This document shows positions 8,401 to 16,187 of a stretch of 32,093 bases of DNA, one piece after another. Under the pieces are notes generated by a model, which ran no database searches, was not told where the DNA came from, and saw nothing but the letters and a program-made list of their open reading frames with translations. How positions within the stretch are numbered: position 1 is the first letter of the stretch; each line of letters begins with the position of its first letter. The stretch comes from an uncultured Myxococcales bacterium (GTDB taxonomy: Bacteria; Myxococcota_A; UBA9042; DTJE01): positions 1 through 32,093 of the forward strand of contig CAINDP010000182.1 in NCBI GenBank assembly GCA_903847405.1. Reading direction: 5' to 3'. A program made the position numbers and the translations under genes.

Positions 8401-11400
8401 CCGCCGTCCAGGAGGGTGACGACGCGCCCGATGGCGCCATCGGACGAAATCACGATGTCGCGGGAGTCGCCGGCCTTGAGGACCGCGGCCCCGGGGTTGT
8501 CGAAGCCGAGGAGCGGCGCCGTTGTGTCCACGGTCGGCCGGTAGTACACCACCGCGGGCGACGAGGGCAGGGGACTGACGTTTCCGACGAGGTCCGTCAC
8601 CCGGGCGTGGATTTCGTTGGCGCCCTCGCGCAGCGTGGCGTCCAGGGCCAGGTCGCCGGTGAAGTCCGCGGAACCGGCGCCGTCCACGCCGTTGAGCACC
8701 ACGGCCAGGCTGCCGGGCTCGGACGCGACGACGCGGATCGAGTAGACGCGGCCCGCCGCGACCTGTTCGGCGATGTTCAGGACGTTGGCCGGCGCCTGGG
8801 TGTCCGACGGCGAGGTGATCGTCGTCACGACGGGCAGGACCGTGTCCTGGAAGACGTACCGGAAGCGCTCGATGGCGTTGGGGCTGGCGGTCGACGAACT
8901 CCAGGGCTGGCCGACCGTCAGCAGGCCCTCGGCGATGAGGCCGTGCGAGCCGTCCGGCAGGCCGGACACGGTGATCGTGGTGTTCCCGGTGCCCGCGCTG
9001 GATCCCAGGGCGACCTGGCGATAGCCCGCGGTGCTGCACGGCGTGCCCGGGAGGCCCGCCTTGTTGCTGCAGATCCGGAGGTTGTTGACGCCGGACGGCA
9101 GCGACGACACCGACACGATGAGGTTCTTCGGGGTGGCGGCGGCCCAGGGCGTCGCGCAGAAGCCCCCGGCGCAGACGCCGCCCGCAGCGCAGGTCGACGA
9201 CGTGGTGCAGGCCGTGTTGTTCACGAACACCGGCGACCCGAGGCGGATGACCGGCTGGTCGACCAGGACGTCGACCAGGCGGCTCAGCGTGGTCGTGTTG
9301 CCCGAGCCGTCCGTCGTGGACGCGGTCAGTTCGTAGGTGCCGTCCAGCAGCGTGACCCGCGGGAACACCAGTTCCCGGGTGGTCAGGTTCGGAACGGCGG
9401 TGTCGACCGTCACGGACACGCGGGCCATCGTGCCGCCCAGGGGGCCGTAGTCGATGTTGACGGCCATGCCGGCGTCGATGGCCGAAACGATGACCTTGAA
9501 GGTGAACTGGAGACCGGGCGTCGCCGGGTCCTCGTCGATGGTGTACGTCAGGGCGCCGACGTTCGGGTCGGGCTGCTGGAACGCCACGATGATCGGGGCG
9601 AACCGGTCGACCCGGACCGAGATCGGGCCGGCCGTGACCGTCTGGTTCGCCAGGTCGGTGGCCGTCGCCGTCAGGCTGCACGTCTTCTGGTCGATCAGGG
9701 TGACGTCCGGGATCGTGAGGACGCCGGTGTCCACGAAGCCGTGATAGACGATGGTCGATGTGCCGCAAGTGACGGTCAGTTGGCCCGCCTGGCCGTCCTC
9801 GATGTTCTGGGTGTCGATCAGGACGTTCAGGGCGCAGTTGGCCATTCCGGGCTCGCAGGCGACGGTCGCGAGGTTGATCACGTCCTCGTTCGCCGGCACC
9901 CGGAAGGTCAGGACGGGCTGATCGACCTTGAAGGACAGGAAGCGGGGCGCCGAAACGCCCTCGTCCCCGGCCACCGTCGAACGTGCCACGAACGTGTCGC
10001 CGGTGGTCGAAAGGGTCGTTACCGGGAAGGTGACGGTTCCGGTGGCGTCCGTGGCGCCGGTGTACGTGTCGGTTCCGTTGACGGAGACCGTGACCGGCGC
10101 GCCGGCCTGGACCACCAGCGCCACGTCGGTGACCTGCACCGTGAGGTTGAAGGACTGCACGGCCAGGGGGCCGTTCTTGTCGGGAGCGATGATGCGGACG
10201 CGCGGTCCCGGCAGGACCAGCGTGATCGTGCGGGCGACGGTTGCGCCGAGATTGCCGCCGACGTCGGTCGCCTGCGCGGACAGGTCGTTGCTGCCCGGCA
10301 GCAGGGTGACCGACAGGAACGTCGCGGAGGTCTCGCCGTCCGCGAGGGTCCTGCAGTCCTTGTCGCCGTTGACCGTCAGGCAGACCCTGGTCCCGGTTCC
10401 GCCGCCGGACACGACCGTGACGACCACCGTGGTCTGGTAGCCGGGGGCCGCATCCGAGTCCGCGTCGGTCGTCGGGTTCGTCGCCGGGTCCAGCGTGGCC
10501 GTCGGCGGCGTCGTGATGGCCACTTCGGGCGCCACGGTGTCCAGCGTGAAGGGGGCCTGCGTCCTGCTGGTCGGGGTATCCGCCGCCAGGTTGCCGAAGG
10601 CGTCCGTCGCACCCACGTCGAGGGTCCAGTCGCCGTCAGCGAGGGGCTGGCCACCGACCAGCAGCGGCAGCGTGAAGACCAGGCCGCCGCTCTTGATGGG
10701 GTTGGCCGGCGTGAACGAAAGCGCCTCGACGCCGAGCGCATCCAGGACGCGGACGACGGGTACCACGGTGTTCAGGTTCGTGGCCGCGAGGACGACGTTC
10801 AGGCTGGTCTTGTTGACCCTGGCCCCGATGGCCGGCTGCAGGATGCGCAGTTCGGGCGCCGGCAGGCCCACGCGGAAGGCCACGTTGCCGGACACCGACG
10901 GGTTGGAGGCGTTGTCCAGCACGCGGCAGGTCACCTTGCTGGTCAGGGCCTGCACCGACAGCGCGACGGCGATCGGGTACATCCCGTCCGTCGCGGGCGT
11001 GACGACCGTGAAACTGCCGACGGGCAGTTCGGGAGTGCCGAGGCGATCCTCGCGGCAGCGGACGGTCAGCGTGGTACCGGCCTGGACGGCCTCCCCCAGC
11101 ACGACCACGTTCGTTTCGTACACCAGGGCGGTCGCGGGGTTGCCGTCGTCCTTGGCCAGCAGGACCGCCCCCGCGGTCGGCGTCATGATCGTCAGGGCCG
11201 CCTGGGTGACCTTCGCCTGGAAGGTGAACTCGGCGCGTCCCGTGCGGCCGCAGGAATCCAGGCCCGTCGCGACGATGACGTGGCCGCCGTCGGCCGTCAA
11301 CGCCAGGTCCGGGACGCTCCAGAGGCCCCCGGCGTCCGGTACCGGGGCGCCGACGGCGGTGCCGTCGAGGGTGATGGCCAGGGGGTCGCCGGTCTGCATG

Positions 11401-12371
11401 CCCGCTGCCGTGCCCGCCGTGTCGAAGGTCAGGCCGTTCGACGGATCGCCGTCCTTGTCGTCCTGGAGGGTCAGGAGGGCCTTGGCGGGCGCCGTGATGG
11501 CGACCGTCGGGTCCACCAGGTCGAGGGTGTAGGCGAGGTCCGCGGTGACGGCCGTCCGGTCGGCGGCTGCCGTGTCGGAAACCTCGGCGGCCACCTGTAC
11601 GGAAACGCCGTCCACGCCGGCCGTGTGGTCCAGCAGCGTCGCGACGATCGTGGCCGCACCGGATGCGTCCAGGGGGACCGGGTCCGTCGTGGTGGTCGTG
11701 CCGTCGATGATGACCTTGAGGCGGGCCGTGGTGCACGTGCGTTCGGGGTTCGTGACCGTGAAGCTGACCTGGAAGCCGGCCGCAACCGGATCCGCGTCGG
11801 CCAGCACGCACGTCGCGTTGGTGGGCGTCAGGCCGATGCCGCAGGTTCCGATGTCCACCTTGACGGTCTTCAGGACCTCGCCGGTTTCCTGCAGGACGTT
11901 GGTCGCCTCGGCCCGCACTTCGTAGCCGCTGGGGTTGTGCGTCAGGCCGATGGTCGCGAATGTCGCGGTGCCGATGCCGGCCGTCACCACGGCCTTGACC
12001 GTGGACACCAGGCTCCCGGCCACGAACAGCCGGACGTCGGTGCCGTTTTCGATGTTCTTCGTCGTGACGACGATGTCCATCTGGAAGCCGGGGCTGTCCG
12101 CGTACGCCGCGGGCTCGTCGGACTTCACGAGGGTCACGATGTCCGTGTCCTGGCCCTTGGGGCCGGACGCGGTCTGGAAGACCATCGTCAGTTCCGGAGT
12201 GGTGACGACCTCGACCTCCGGAATGTCGGCGTCCGGGAGATCGGTCGTCCCGTCCTCGACGTCCGCGTCCGGCGTGTCGACCGCCCCCGTGAACGACACC
12301 GTGCCTCCGGTACAGGCGGAAAAGGCCGCCAGGACCAGTGCCAGAAGCAGGCTTGTCGATTTGCGGCTCAT
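5406..12371 (-). CDS. Giant lipoprotein: Ig-like repeats, FN3 and C-terminal FG-GAP propeller
   Basis: A 2321-residue secreted protein. The N-terminus has KSTSLLLALVLAAFSAC, a lipoprotein signal with Cys20 as the likely lipidated residue (Phe at -3 is unusual). Position +2 is Thr, which does not signal inner-membrane retention. An Asp-rich linker follows. Residues of about 60-1700 are roughly ten or more diverged Ig-like domains, many opening with an Asp-rich turn and a PGxQ-like motif. About residues 1050-1075 hold a four-Cys knot with spacing typical of myxobacterial surface proteins. A fibronectin-III-like domain lies near 1710-1850. From about 1860 to the end there are seven DxNxDGxxD-type FG-GAP motifs, a seven-blade propeller. 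The start overlaps the PqqD stop (ATGA) and has GGAGGAAGAGGG upstream. A role in adhesion, display or as partner of the peptide is inferred only. Confidence 0.9.
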   Translation of the reverse strand: MSRKSTSLLLALVLAAFSACTGGTVSFTGAVDTPDADVEDGTTDLPDADIPEVEVVTTPELTMVFQTASGPKGQDTDIVTLVKSDEPAAYADSPGFQMDIVVTTKNIENGTDVRLFVAGSLVSTVKAVVTAGIGTATFATIGLTHNPSGYEVRAEATNVLQETGEVLKTVKVDIGTCGIGLTPTNATCVLADADPVAAGFQVSFTVTNPERTCTTARLKVIIDGTTTTTDPVPLDASGAATIVATLLDHTAGVDGVSVQVAAEVSDTAAADRTAVTADLAYTLDLVDPTVAITAPAKALLTLQDDKDGDPSNGLTFDTAGTAAGMQTGDPLAITLDGTAVGAPVPDAGGLWSVPDLALTADGGHVIVATGLDSCGRTGRAEFTFQAKVTQAALTIMTPTAGAVLLAKDDGNPATALVYETNVVVLGEAVQAGTTLTVRCREDRLGTPELPVGSFTVVTPATDGMYPIAVALSVQALTSKVTCRVLDNASNPSVSGNVAFRVGLPAPELRILQPAIGARVNKTSLNVVLAATNLNTVVPVVRVLDALGVEALSFTPANPIKSGGLVFTLPLLVGGQPLADGDWTLDVGATDAFGNLAADTPTSRTQAPFTLDTVAPEVAITTPPTATLDPATNPTTDADSDAAPGYQTTVVVTVVSGGGTGTRVCLTVNGDKDCRTLADGETSATFLSVTLLPGSNDLSAQATDVGGNLGATVARTITLVLPGPRVRIIAPDKNGPLAVQSFNLTVQVTDVALVVQAGAPVTVSVNGTDTYTGATDATGTVTFPVTTLSTTGDTFVARSTVAGDEGVSAPRFLSFKVDQPVLTFRVPANEDVINLATVACEPGMANCALNVLIDTQNIEDGQAGQLTVTCGTSTIVYHGFVDTGVLTIPDVTLIDQKTCSLTATATDLANQTVTAGPISVRVDRFAPIIVAFQQPDPNVGALTYTIDEDPATPGLQFTFKVIVSAIDAGMAVNIDYGPLGGTMARVSVTVDTAVPNLTTRELVFPRVTLLDGTYELTASTTDGSGNTTTLSRLVDVLVDQPVIRLGSPVFVNNTACTTSSTCAAGGVCAGGFCATPWAAATPKNLIVSVSSLPSGVNNLRICSNKAGLPGTPCSTAGYRQVALGSSAGTGNTTITVSGLPDGSHGLIAEGLLTVGQPWSSSTASPNAIERFRYVFQDTVLPVVTTITSPSDTQAPANVLNIAEQVAAGRVYSIRVVASEPGSLAVVLNGVDGAGSADFTGDLALDATLREGANEIHARVTDLVGNVSPLPSSPAVVYYRPTVDTTAPLLGFDNPGAAVLKAGDSRDIVISSDGAIGRVVTLLDGGVQQDTATVGASGLVTFPFASLPVLTDGDHTLEARVTDDAGNPAVATHAVTVDTVLPDVLLVKPVGGAVLTDADDARPGSPGFQIEVSFGSPSTDASAWQIQLATNCDATFTTCDPPVRIAQGAITAAGGLEPSLFPTLPAAATPYYMVLAVVTDGVGNSNSSTAGITMNLAECQVSLAGVGNGSYINNLSCPTPGTDCASTSLTVTVTVSTSCGAVDSVRLLQTGVATQEKPLTGQSATFTATVNDGAALTFEGRAFESGTQSGSSGALARTVDLADPVVAFTSPAPASDNKWGTAADENATSAGLQKALSAQITDTNLAGGQVASLTYGGVAIVPTNIALPYTMVASPASISLAVTLTDQTSGSIVLTATDVAGNSATSTFAAKVDLLPPSSPTLDTVATADVNPRRPSVSLRWNAVGDNGISGGAATSYDIRYSPLPIVTETDFNAACSVAGLVYTAAVQAPAAPGTAEAFTITGPDIRNPTVTEHGTPCKFVAGTNPGDTNYAFAIRAVDAVGNASPVVASSVADVDLSLRYARVSGSVAPYNDSVFNKRVAYVGDLNNDGLGDLVVGGGGGTTGNTFCIVYGNGTGTAKTVADLTIAAATGTNHQCLTGASDALFGVPVVEAGDLNGDGTDDLVVGEGKLGAQTAKVWFGVSAGRLAATPNLTITGIVTTVASVSVAGGGDFNGDGVGDLLIGSPGGSIVYLLPGKSTWNAATALAINLQTPADRTANGIVAMTMTGGTAATRFGFRVAFVGDIDGDGKDEAAAATTAAPSQVLVFKGRDLTGVTAITVAVTTGGADDATVIRLAPDALSGADGFGNSSIAGRQDLDQDGSPDILVTHTGGAPLAGAKTLYMFRGGYLKTRFGSTIQVLATTGTGTGIVQNEKGFLISGQYDKAVPIGNFDNDADGTADIAYVIFASGTNHGKVFIRRNVKDPAGAFAYGTFPYESPILVDPLDPTAFRFGYFGAVPVGDFNGDGFPDLLVGTDGAGYAMILY

Positions 12372-12667
12372 CCCTCTTCCTCCCGTACGATGGCTTCCAG
12401 GACGTTCCGGGACACCAGCGAGTCCAGGAACGTCCGGACGTCGGCTTCCACGTCGTCGGCCTCGCCGGCATTGAATTCATGCCGAACGGCCGACACGATG
12501 TCATCCAGTGACCGTCCCGGGTGGCCCCGGAGGAGGTCCAGGACGAACGCTCCCACCGGGTCGGATACGACGTGGAACGCGCTGTCGGCCGAAAGCATGA
12601 AATGCTCATCGTCCAGCGAGCGGTGCACCACGTCTGGTCTGAGCCGGTAAACGGCAGCGCGGATCAT
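12368..12667 (-). CDS. PqqD-like peptide chaperone (RiPP recognition element)
   Basis: A 99-residue protein of the PqqD family, a small winged-helix RiPP recognition element that holds leader peptides for modifying enzymes. The motif pattern fits: YRLRPDVVHRSLDDE at the start, HVVSDPVGAFVLDLL in the middle (the usual N-x-x-G-x-x-[IVL]-x-x-L helix) and SLDDIVSAVRHEF followed by a C-terminal helix ending in a leucine-rich stretch. It heads the seven-gene operon and overlaps the giant lipoprotein by four bases. The ribosome-binding site before ATG 12667 is weak. The likely partner is the SYGKPVVL leader box of the peptide at 5206-5391. That gene is 7 kb downstream, an unusual separation. Confidence 0.85.
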   Translation of the reverse strand: MIRAAVYRLRPDVVHRSLDDEHFMLSADSAFHVVSDPVGAFVLDLLRGHPGRSLDDIVSAVRHEFNAGEADDVEADVRTFLDSLVSRNVLEAIVREEEG

Positions 12668-12766
12668 GGGGTTAGGGTAATCGAACGGCGGATCGGCGTC
12701 AAACTTCCGGAGGCAGGAACTCCGCTTCCCCGTAAGCGAGATCGTTCTCCCTCCGTGTCGGTAGGC

Positions 12767-12785
12767 ATCCCCCCCGGCGGGGGAT
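12767..12785 (-). terminator. Hairpin right after galT
   Basis: ATCCCCC pairs with GGGGGAT around a CCGGC loop, beginning one base after the galT stop codon. No T-run follows on the minus strand, so it may be a weak or Rho-assisted stop, or an RNA-stabilising hairpin. Read-through into the PqqD operon, 100 bases downstream, remains possible. Confidence 0.35.
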
Positions 12786-13820
12786 TCACCCCGCGGGGAA
12801 CCGGACCTCGCGCAGGAAACGGGCGGCGTCCTCGGGCGGGGTGGGGTTGATGTAGAAGCCGCTTCCCCATTCGAAGCCGGCGGTCTTGACCAGGCGGGGC
12901 AGGATTTCGATGTGCCAGTGCCAGTCCATTTCGATCGTCGACCAGTAGCCGGGACGCCGGTTCATCAGGTGGTACGACGGCGCCGTGTGCAGCAGGAAGT
13001 TGTAGGGCGGGTCGTTCAGGCTGGCCTTCATGCGCCGGATGACCTCGCGCAGGTGGCGGGCCAGGCTGTAAAGGCGGGCGTCGTCCAGGGACGCGTAGTC
13101 CGCGTCGTGGCGCAACGGGGCGACGCACATCTCGAACGGGAAGCGCGACGCGTAGGGGCACCAGGTCACGTAGTCGGAGTCCTTCGTCACGATGCGGGTC
13201 TGGTTGCCCAGTTCCTGCGCGATGATGTCGCAGAAGATGCAGCGCTCCTTCAGCGCGTAGTGCTCGCGGGCGCTCTGCAGCTCCACCGATACCGTCCGGG
13301 GCGTGATGGGCGTGGCGATCAACTGGGAGTGGGGGTGCTCCAGCGACGCGCCCGCCGCGGCCCCGCGGTTCCGGAAGATCAGGATGTACCGGAACCGCAC
13401 GTCGCGCTGCAGGTCGATGATGCGTTCGCGATACATCCGCAGGACCGCCGCCACGTCCTCGACGGGGAGGTCGGCCAGATCCTTGTCGTGGTGAGGCGTT
13501 TCCACGATGACCTCGTGGGCGCCCACGCCGTTCATGCGATCGTACTGGCCCACGGCGGCGCGTTCCAGGTCGCCCTCGATGCGCAGGGCCGGGAACTTGT
13601 TCGCCACGACCCGGACCTTCCACGCCGACGGGTTGGCCGGGTCGGTGAAGGAGTGGATCTGCGGCGGCGTCGTTTCCTCGTGGCCGGGGCAGAAGGGGCA
13701 GGTGTCGCGGCCCGTCGCACCCGAGCCTCGTTCGACGGCAAACTCCTGCGGGCGGCTGGCGCGCTCCGTGGAGATGATGACCCAGCGCTTCTGCACGGGG
13801 TCATGGCGGAGTTCGGGCAT
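12786..13820 (-). CDS. galT: Galactose-1-phosphate uridylyltransferase
   Basis: Transfers UMP between UDP-glucose and galactose 1-phosphate in the cytoplasm (Leloir pathway). At 344 residues it is the usual length for the family. The two zinc Cys are Cys41 and Cys44 in CPFCPGHE. The active-site triad is H-P-H-S-Q at 162-166, with His164 as the expected uridylylated residue. Further family blocks are NKFPAL near 75 and HWHIEILPRL near the C-terminus. GGAGG lies five bases before the ATG. It follows the GH57 gene by 16 bases, so the two probably form one transcript for glucan or galactoside turnover. Related enzymes using ADP-glucose or other NDP-sugars share these motifs, so the exact nucleotide is not certain. 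Confidence 0.93.
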   Translation of the reverse strand: MPELRHDPVQKRWVIISTERASRPQEFAVERGSGATGRDTCPFCPGHEETTPPQIHSFTDPANPSAWKVRVVANKFPALRIEGDLERAAVGQYDRMNGVGAHEVIVETPHHDKDLADLPVEDVAAVLRMYRERIIDLQRDVRFRYILIFRNRGAAAGASLEHPHSQLIATPITPRTVSVELQSAREHYALKERCIFCDIIAQELGNQTRIVTKDSDYVTWCPYASRFPFEMCVAPLRHDADYASLDDARLYSLARHLREVIRRMKASLNDPPYNFLLHTAPSYHLMNRRPGYWSTIEMDWHWHIEILPRLVKTAGFEWGSGFYINPTPPEDAARFLREVRFPAG

Positions 13821-13836
13821 CAGTTCCTCCCGGGGG

Positions 13837-16014
13837 TCACACGAACCAGTTTGCCCGTTCGATCCCCAGGGGGTCGCACGCCACGTCGATCACGGCGTCC
13901 CAGGGAAAGCGCTCGTCGGAAAGCTCGGCACTTCCTAGCACAAGGTGGAACTCGATGGCAAACGCCGTCCGGGAGTCGCGCCAGGCCTGGAAGACGTTCA
14001 GCGGGAGGGCGATCTCGAGGACGTCGCCTACGGCCGCGCGGGCCTCCGCCACGGGGAGGGAGGCGCCGGCCTTGTCCCGGATCTCGACGGCCAGGCCCCC
14101 GTCTTCGCGGCGCACGACGAAGGTCAGGGGCTCGGGGCGCGAGACGTTGACCGTGATCCAGTCCCCCAGCGTCATCAGTTCCGTCATGGGCTTGAACCCG
14201 TCGACGCGCAGGTAGAAGAACCGGTCGTCGAAGCCGAAGCGGACCCCGGCCACCAGCGGCTGGAGGCGATGGATGGCGCCCTGCTGGAAGGTGCACGAGC
14301 CGGCGCCGACCCACTTGTAGTAGCTGTCCCGGAGGCCGGTGATCGTCGGCGAGATGCGGGCGGTCGGTTGAAGGACCGGAACGGACGGGTGGTCGGGTGC
14401 GACGGGCCGGTCCAGGTGGTCCGGCGGCGTCAGGCCCAGCTCCTCGTAGGTCATTCGCAGGTTCTGGCGAAACAGGTAGTCGAACTCGGGTTCGTGGATC
14501 GACGAGTGGCCCGCGCCGAACCACCAGAACCAGTCCGAGGCCTCGGCGCGCATCAGGAAGCGTCGGACGTTGGCGCGCTTTTCCGGGGCCAGCGCCGACA
14601 CGTCCCGGGCCACTTCCAGCGTTTCGGCCAGGAAGGACCACGCGCGGTTCTTGACCGGGTCCCCGATCCACGTGTTCAGGTTGCCGTCGATCCAGGACCC
14701 CGTCGCCAGCATGTCCAGCGGTTCGCCGGGTCCATGGCGGTCGAGGTACTCGCTGAAGGTCACGGGCGCCGCGAAGTCGGATCGGCAGACGGCCCCGTAC
14801 AGGGCGTCCAGGAAGGGGTAGCCGCCATCGGGATAGTGCTCCCAGGCGTTTTCGCCGTCCAGGGCCACGACCACGATCGACCGGTCGTCCTCGCTGGCCT
14901 CGGCCCGGTGCCGCAGTTCCTGCATGAACGCCTTGACCGCCTTTTCGCGCGGCCAGCGGCTGTAGACGAAGCCGATCTGATCGGACAGGAAGTGGTCGCG
15001 GAAGAAGATCGACACCCCGGCGAACTGGTGGGGGCGCATGCGCTCGCGGAGGGTCATGGACCCGCCCAGGGAGCGACGGAGGATCTCTTCGTCGGTGCAG
15101 ATCCAGCGGACGCCCCGCGATCCGATGATGCGGACGGCGCGTTCCGACACGGCGCCTTCCGCAGGCCAGACGCCCGCGGGACGGCGGCCGAAGGTGCGTT
15201 CGAAGTACCCGAGTCCCTCGTCCACCTGACGTTCCGCCTCCTCCGGGGCCTCGACGCGAGCCCAGGGGAGCCGGGTGGACGGGTTGGCCTCGACCGCCGC
15301 GTGGGTGGCGCACAGCAGCGGGAGGATCGGGTGGTTGAACGGCGACGTGGACAGTTCGACCTGTCCGGAGGCCCACAGGTCGCGGTACAGCGGCACGATG
15401 CGGCCCAGGAATTCGCGGCCCACGGCCAGCAGCACATCCCGATCCGATGCGGCGAAATCCCGGCCCTTGGCGGCGATCGCCTGGACGCGCGGATCCTCCT
15501 GGAGGGTCGGGCCGCACCAGACCAGCAGGTAGAGGACCGTGAGGTCCAGGAAGTCCCCGGAGGTGAAGCGGTCGATGACCCCGCCCGAGCACGCAGTCGA
15601 CTCGGGCCGATCCACGGCAGGGGCCGCCAGCGGCGAGGCGTGCAGCATGTCGAACAGTTCGCCGTACCGCGGGAAGCGGGTGATCATCGTGGCGTGGTTC
15701 ACGCCGAAGCAGGTTCGGAGCAGGAATTCACGGTCCACCGGGGACAGGTCGGACGGATCCCGGGTCATGGCCAGGAGCGTCTGGTCGGGGACCGGCCCCC
15801 CCTCGGCGTATCGCGCCAGGCCCTCGAGCAGGCTGGGCGTGAAGTTCACGACCATCCGCATCGTCGGGTGCCGACCGGCCACCTCGCCCATGTCGTAGTA
15901 GTCCTTGGTGCCGTGCAGGTAGGTCCAGGGGAGCAGGAACAGGCCCGATCGGGGTTCCGCGTAGGGCGGCTGGTGCATGTGCCAGAGGAACGCGACCTGG
16001 ATGCGGCGTTTCAT
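13837..16014 (-). CDS. Glycoside hydrolase family 57 protein
   Basis: A 725-residue GH57 enzyme of the alpha-amylase/4-alpha-glucanotransferase type. The start VAFLWHMHQPPY carries the family HMHQP motif, and LHGTKDYYDM follows. GVWPAEGAVS (around residue 280) contains the expected Glu nucleophile. FRDHFLSDQIGFVY (around residue 340) holds the Asp acid/base region. GENAWEHYPDGGYPFLDALY is another conserved block. The C-terminal 200 residues look like a beta-rich accessory domain. No signal peptide is seen, so it is probably cytoplasmic and acts on storage glucan. I chose ATG 16014 because homology begins there; the frame extends 37 codons further upstream without family motifs. No good ribosome-binding site is seen. 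It is divergent from cysE. Confidence 0.92.
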   Translation of the reverse strand: MKRRIQVAFLWHMHQPPYAEPRSGLFLLPWTYLHGTKDYYDMGEVAGRHPTMRMVVNFTPSLLEGLARYAEGGPVPDQTLLAMTRDPSDLSPVDREFLLRTCFGVNHATMITRFPRYGELFDMLHASPLAAPAVDRPESTACSGGVIDRFTSGDFLDLTVLYLLVWCGPTLQEDPRVQAIAAKGRDFAASDRDVLLAVGREFLGRIVPLYRDLWASGQVELSTSPFNHPILPLLCATHAAVEANPSTRLPWARVEAPEEAERQVDEGLGYFERTFGRRPAGVWPAEGAVSERAVRIIGSRGVRWICTDEEILRRSLGGSMTLRERMRPHQFAGVSIFFRDHFLSDQIGFVYSRWPREKAVKAFMQELRHRAEASEDDRSIVVVALDGENAWEHYPDGGYPFLDALYGAVCRSDFAAPVTFSEYLDRHGPGEPLDMLATGSWIDGNLNTWIGDPVKNRAWSFLAETLEVARDVSALAPEKRANVRRFLMRAEASDWFWWFGAGHSSIHEPEFDYLFRQNLRMTYEELGLTPPDHLDRPVAPDHPSVPVLQPTARISPTITGLRDSYYKWVGAGSCTFQQGAIHRLQPLVAGVRFGFDDRFFYLRVDGFKPMTELMTLGDWITVNVSRPEPLTFVVRREDGGLAVEIRDKAGASLPVAEARAAVGDVLEIALPLNVFQAWRDSRTAFAIEFHLVLGSAELSDERFPWDAVIDVACDPLGIERANWFV

Positions 16015-16142
16015 GGCCGGAGGATACCTCGGTCGAGGGGGCGCGGCCAGCGCGTCGCGTCGGAGATCCCTGTTCGCAGCCGGATTTCCCGGTCCGGGGC
16101 GCGAACCGGCGGCGCGCTGTCGCACGGGGGGCCGGGACCGGA

Positions 16143-16148
16143 TACAAT
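16143..16148 (+). promoter_or_regulatory. Possible -10 box for cysE
   Basis: TACAAT lies 40 bases before the cysE start, in an AT-richer patch of otherwise very GC-rich DNA. No convincing -35 box is visible 16-18 bases upstream. The placement is tentative. Confidence 0.3.
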
Positions 16149-16187
16149 TCGCCGTCCGGCGAGGGTCAGGCCCTTTGGGGGGGGACG

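Larger units (their letters stand above)
1641..12667 (-). other. Seven-gene RiPP-like operon with a giant lipoprotein
   Basis: Transcription order is PqqD-like protein, 2321-residue lipoprotein, 61-residue peptide, HprK-like protein, radical SAM/SPASM enzyme, S24/S26 peptidase and nucleotidyltransferase. ATGA stop/start overlaps join PqqD to the lipoprotein (12368-12371), HprK to rSAM (4383-4386), rSAM to the peptidase (3298-3301) and the peptidase to the nucleotidyltransferase (2810-2813). The peptide stop and HprK start are 1 nt apart. The lipoprotein and peptide are 14 nt apart, and that gap carries a GGAGGA ribosome-binding site. Such close packing implies one transcript with coupled translation. 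PqqD, HprK-like, PF14907 and rSAM/SPASM proteins are known partners in RiPP pathways. The giant lipoprotein is the unusual member. Confidence 0.85.

Noticed and set aside
5331-12650. Uninterrupted 2439-codon frame on the plus strand opposite the giant lipoprotein
   Set aside because: It is an antisense shadow: the GC-rich codon bias of the lipoprotein leaves almost no stop codons on the other strand. Its product is low-complexity Arg/Gly/Asp/Val sequence without domains, while the minus frame has a signal peptide, Ig-like repeats and FG-GAP motifs.
1641-12667. Lasso peptide cluster
   Set aside because: The leader box, HprK-like and PF14907 proteins recall lasso loci, but there is no asparagine-synthetase-like cyclase and no transglutaminase-like B2 protease. 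An rSAM/SPASM enzyme is present instead.
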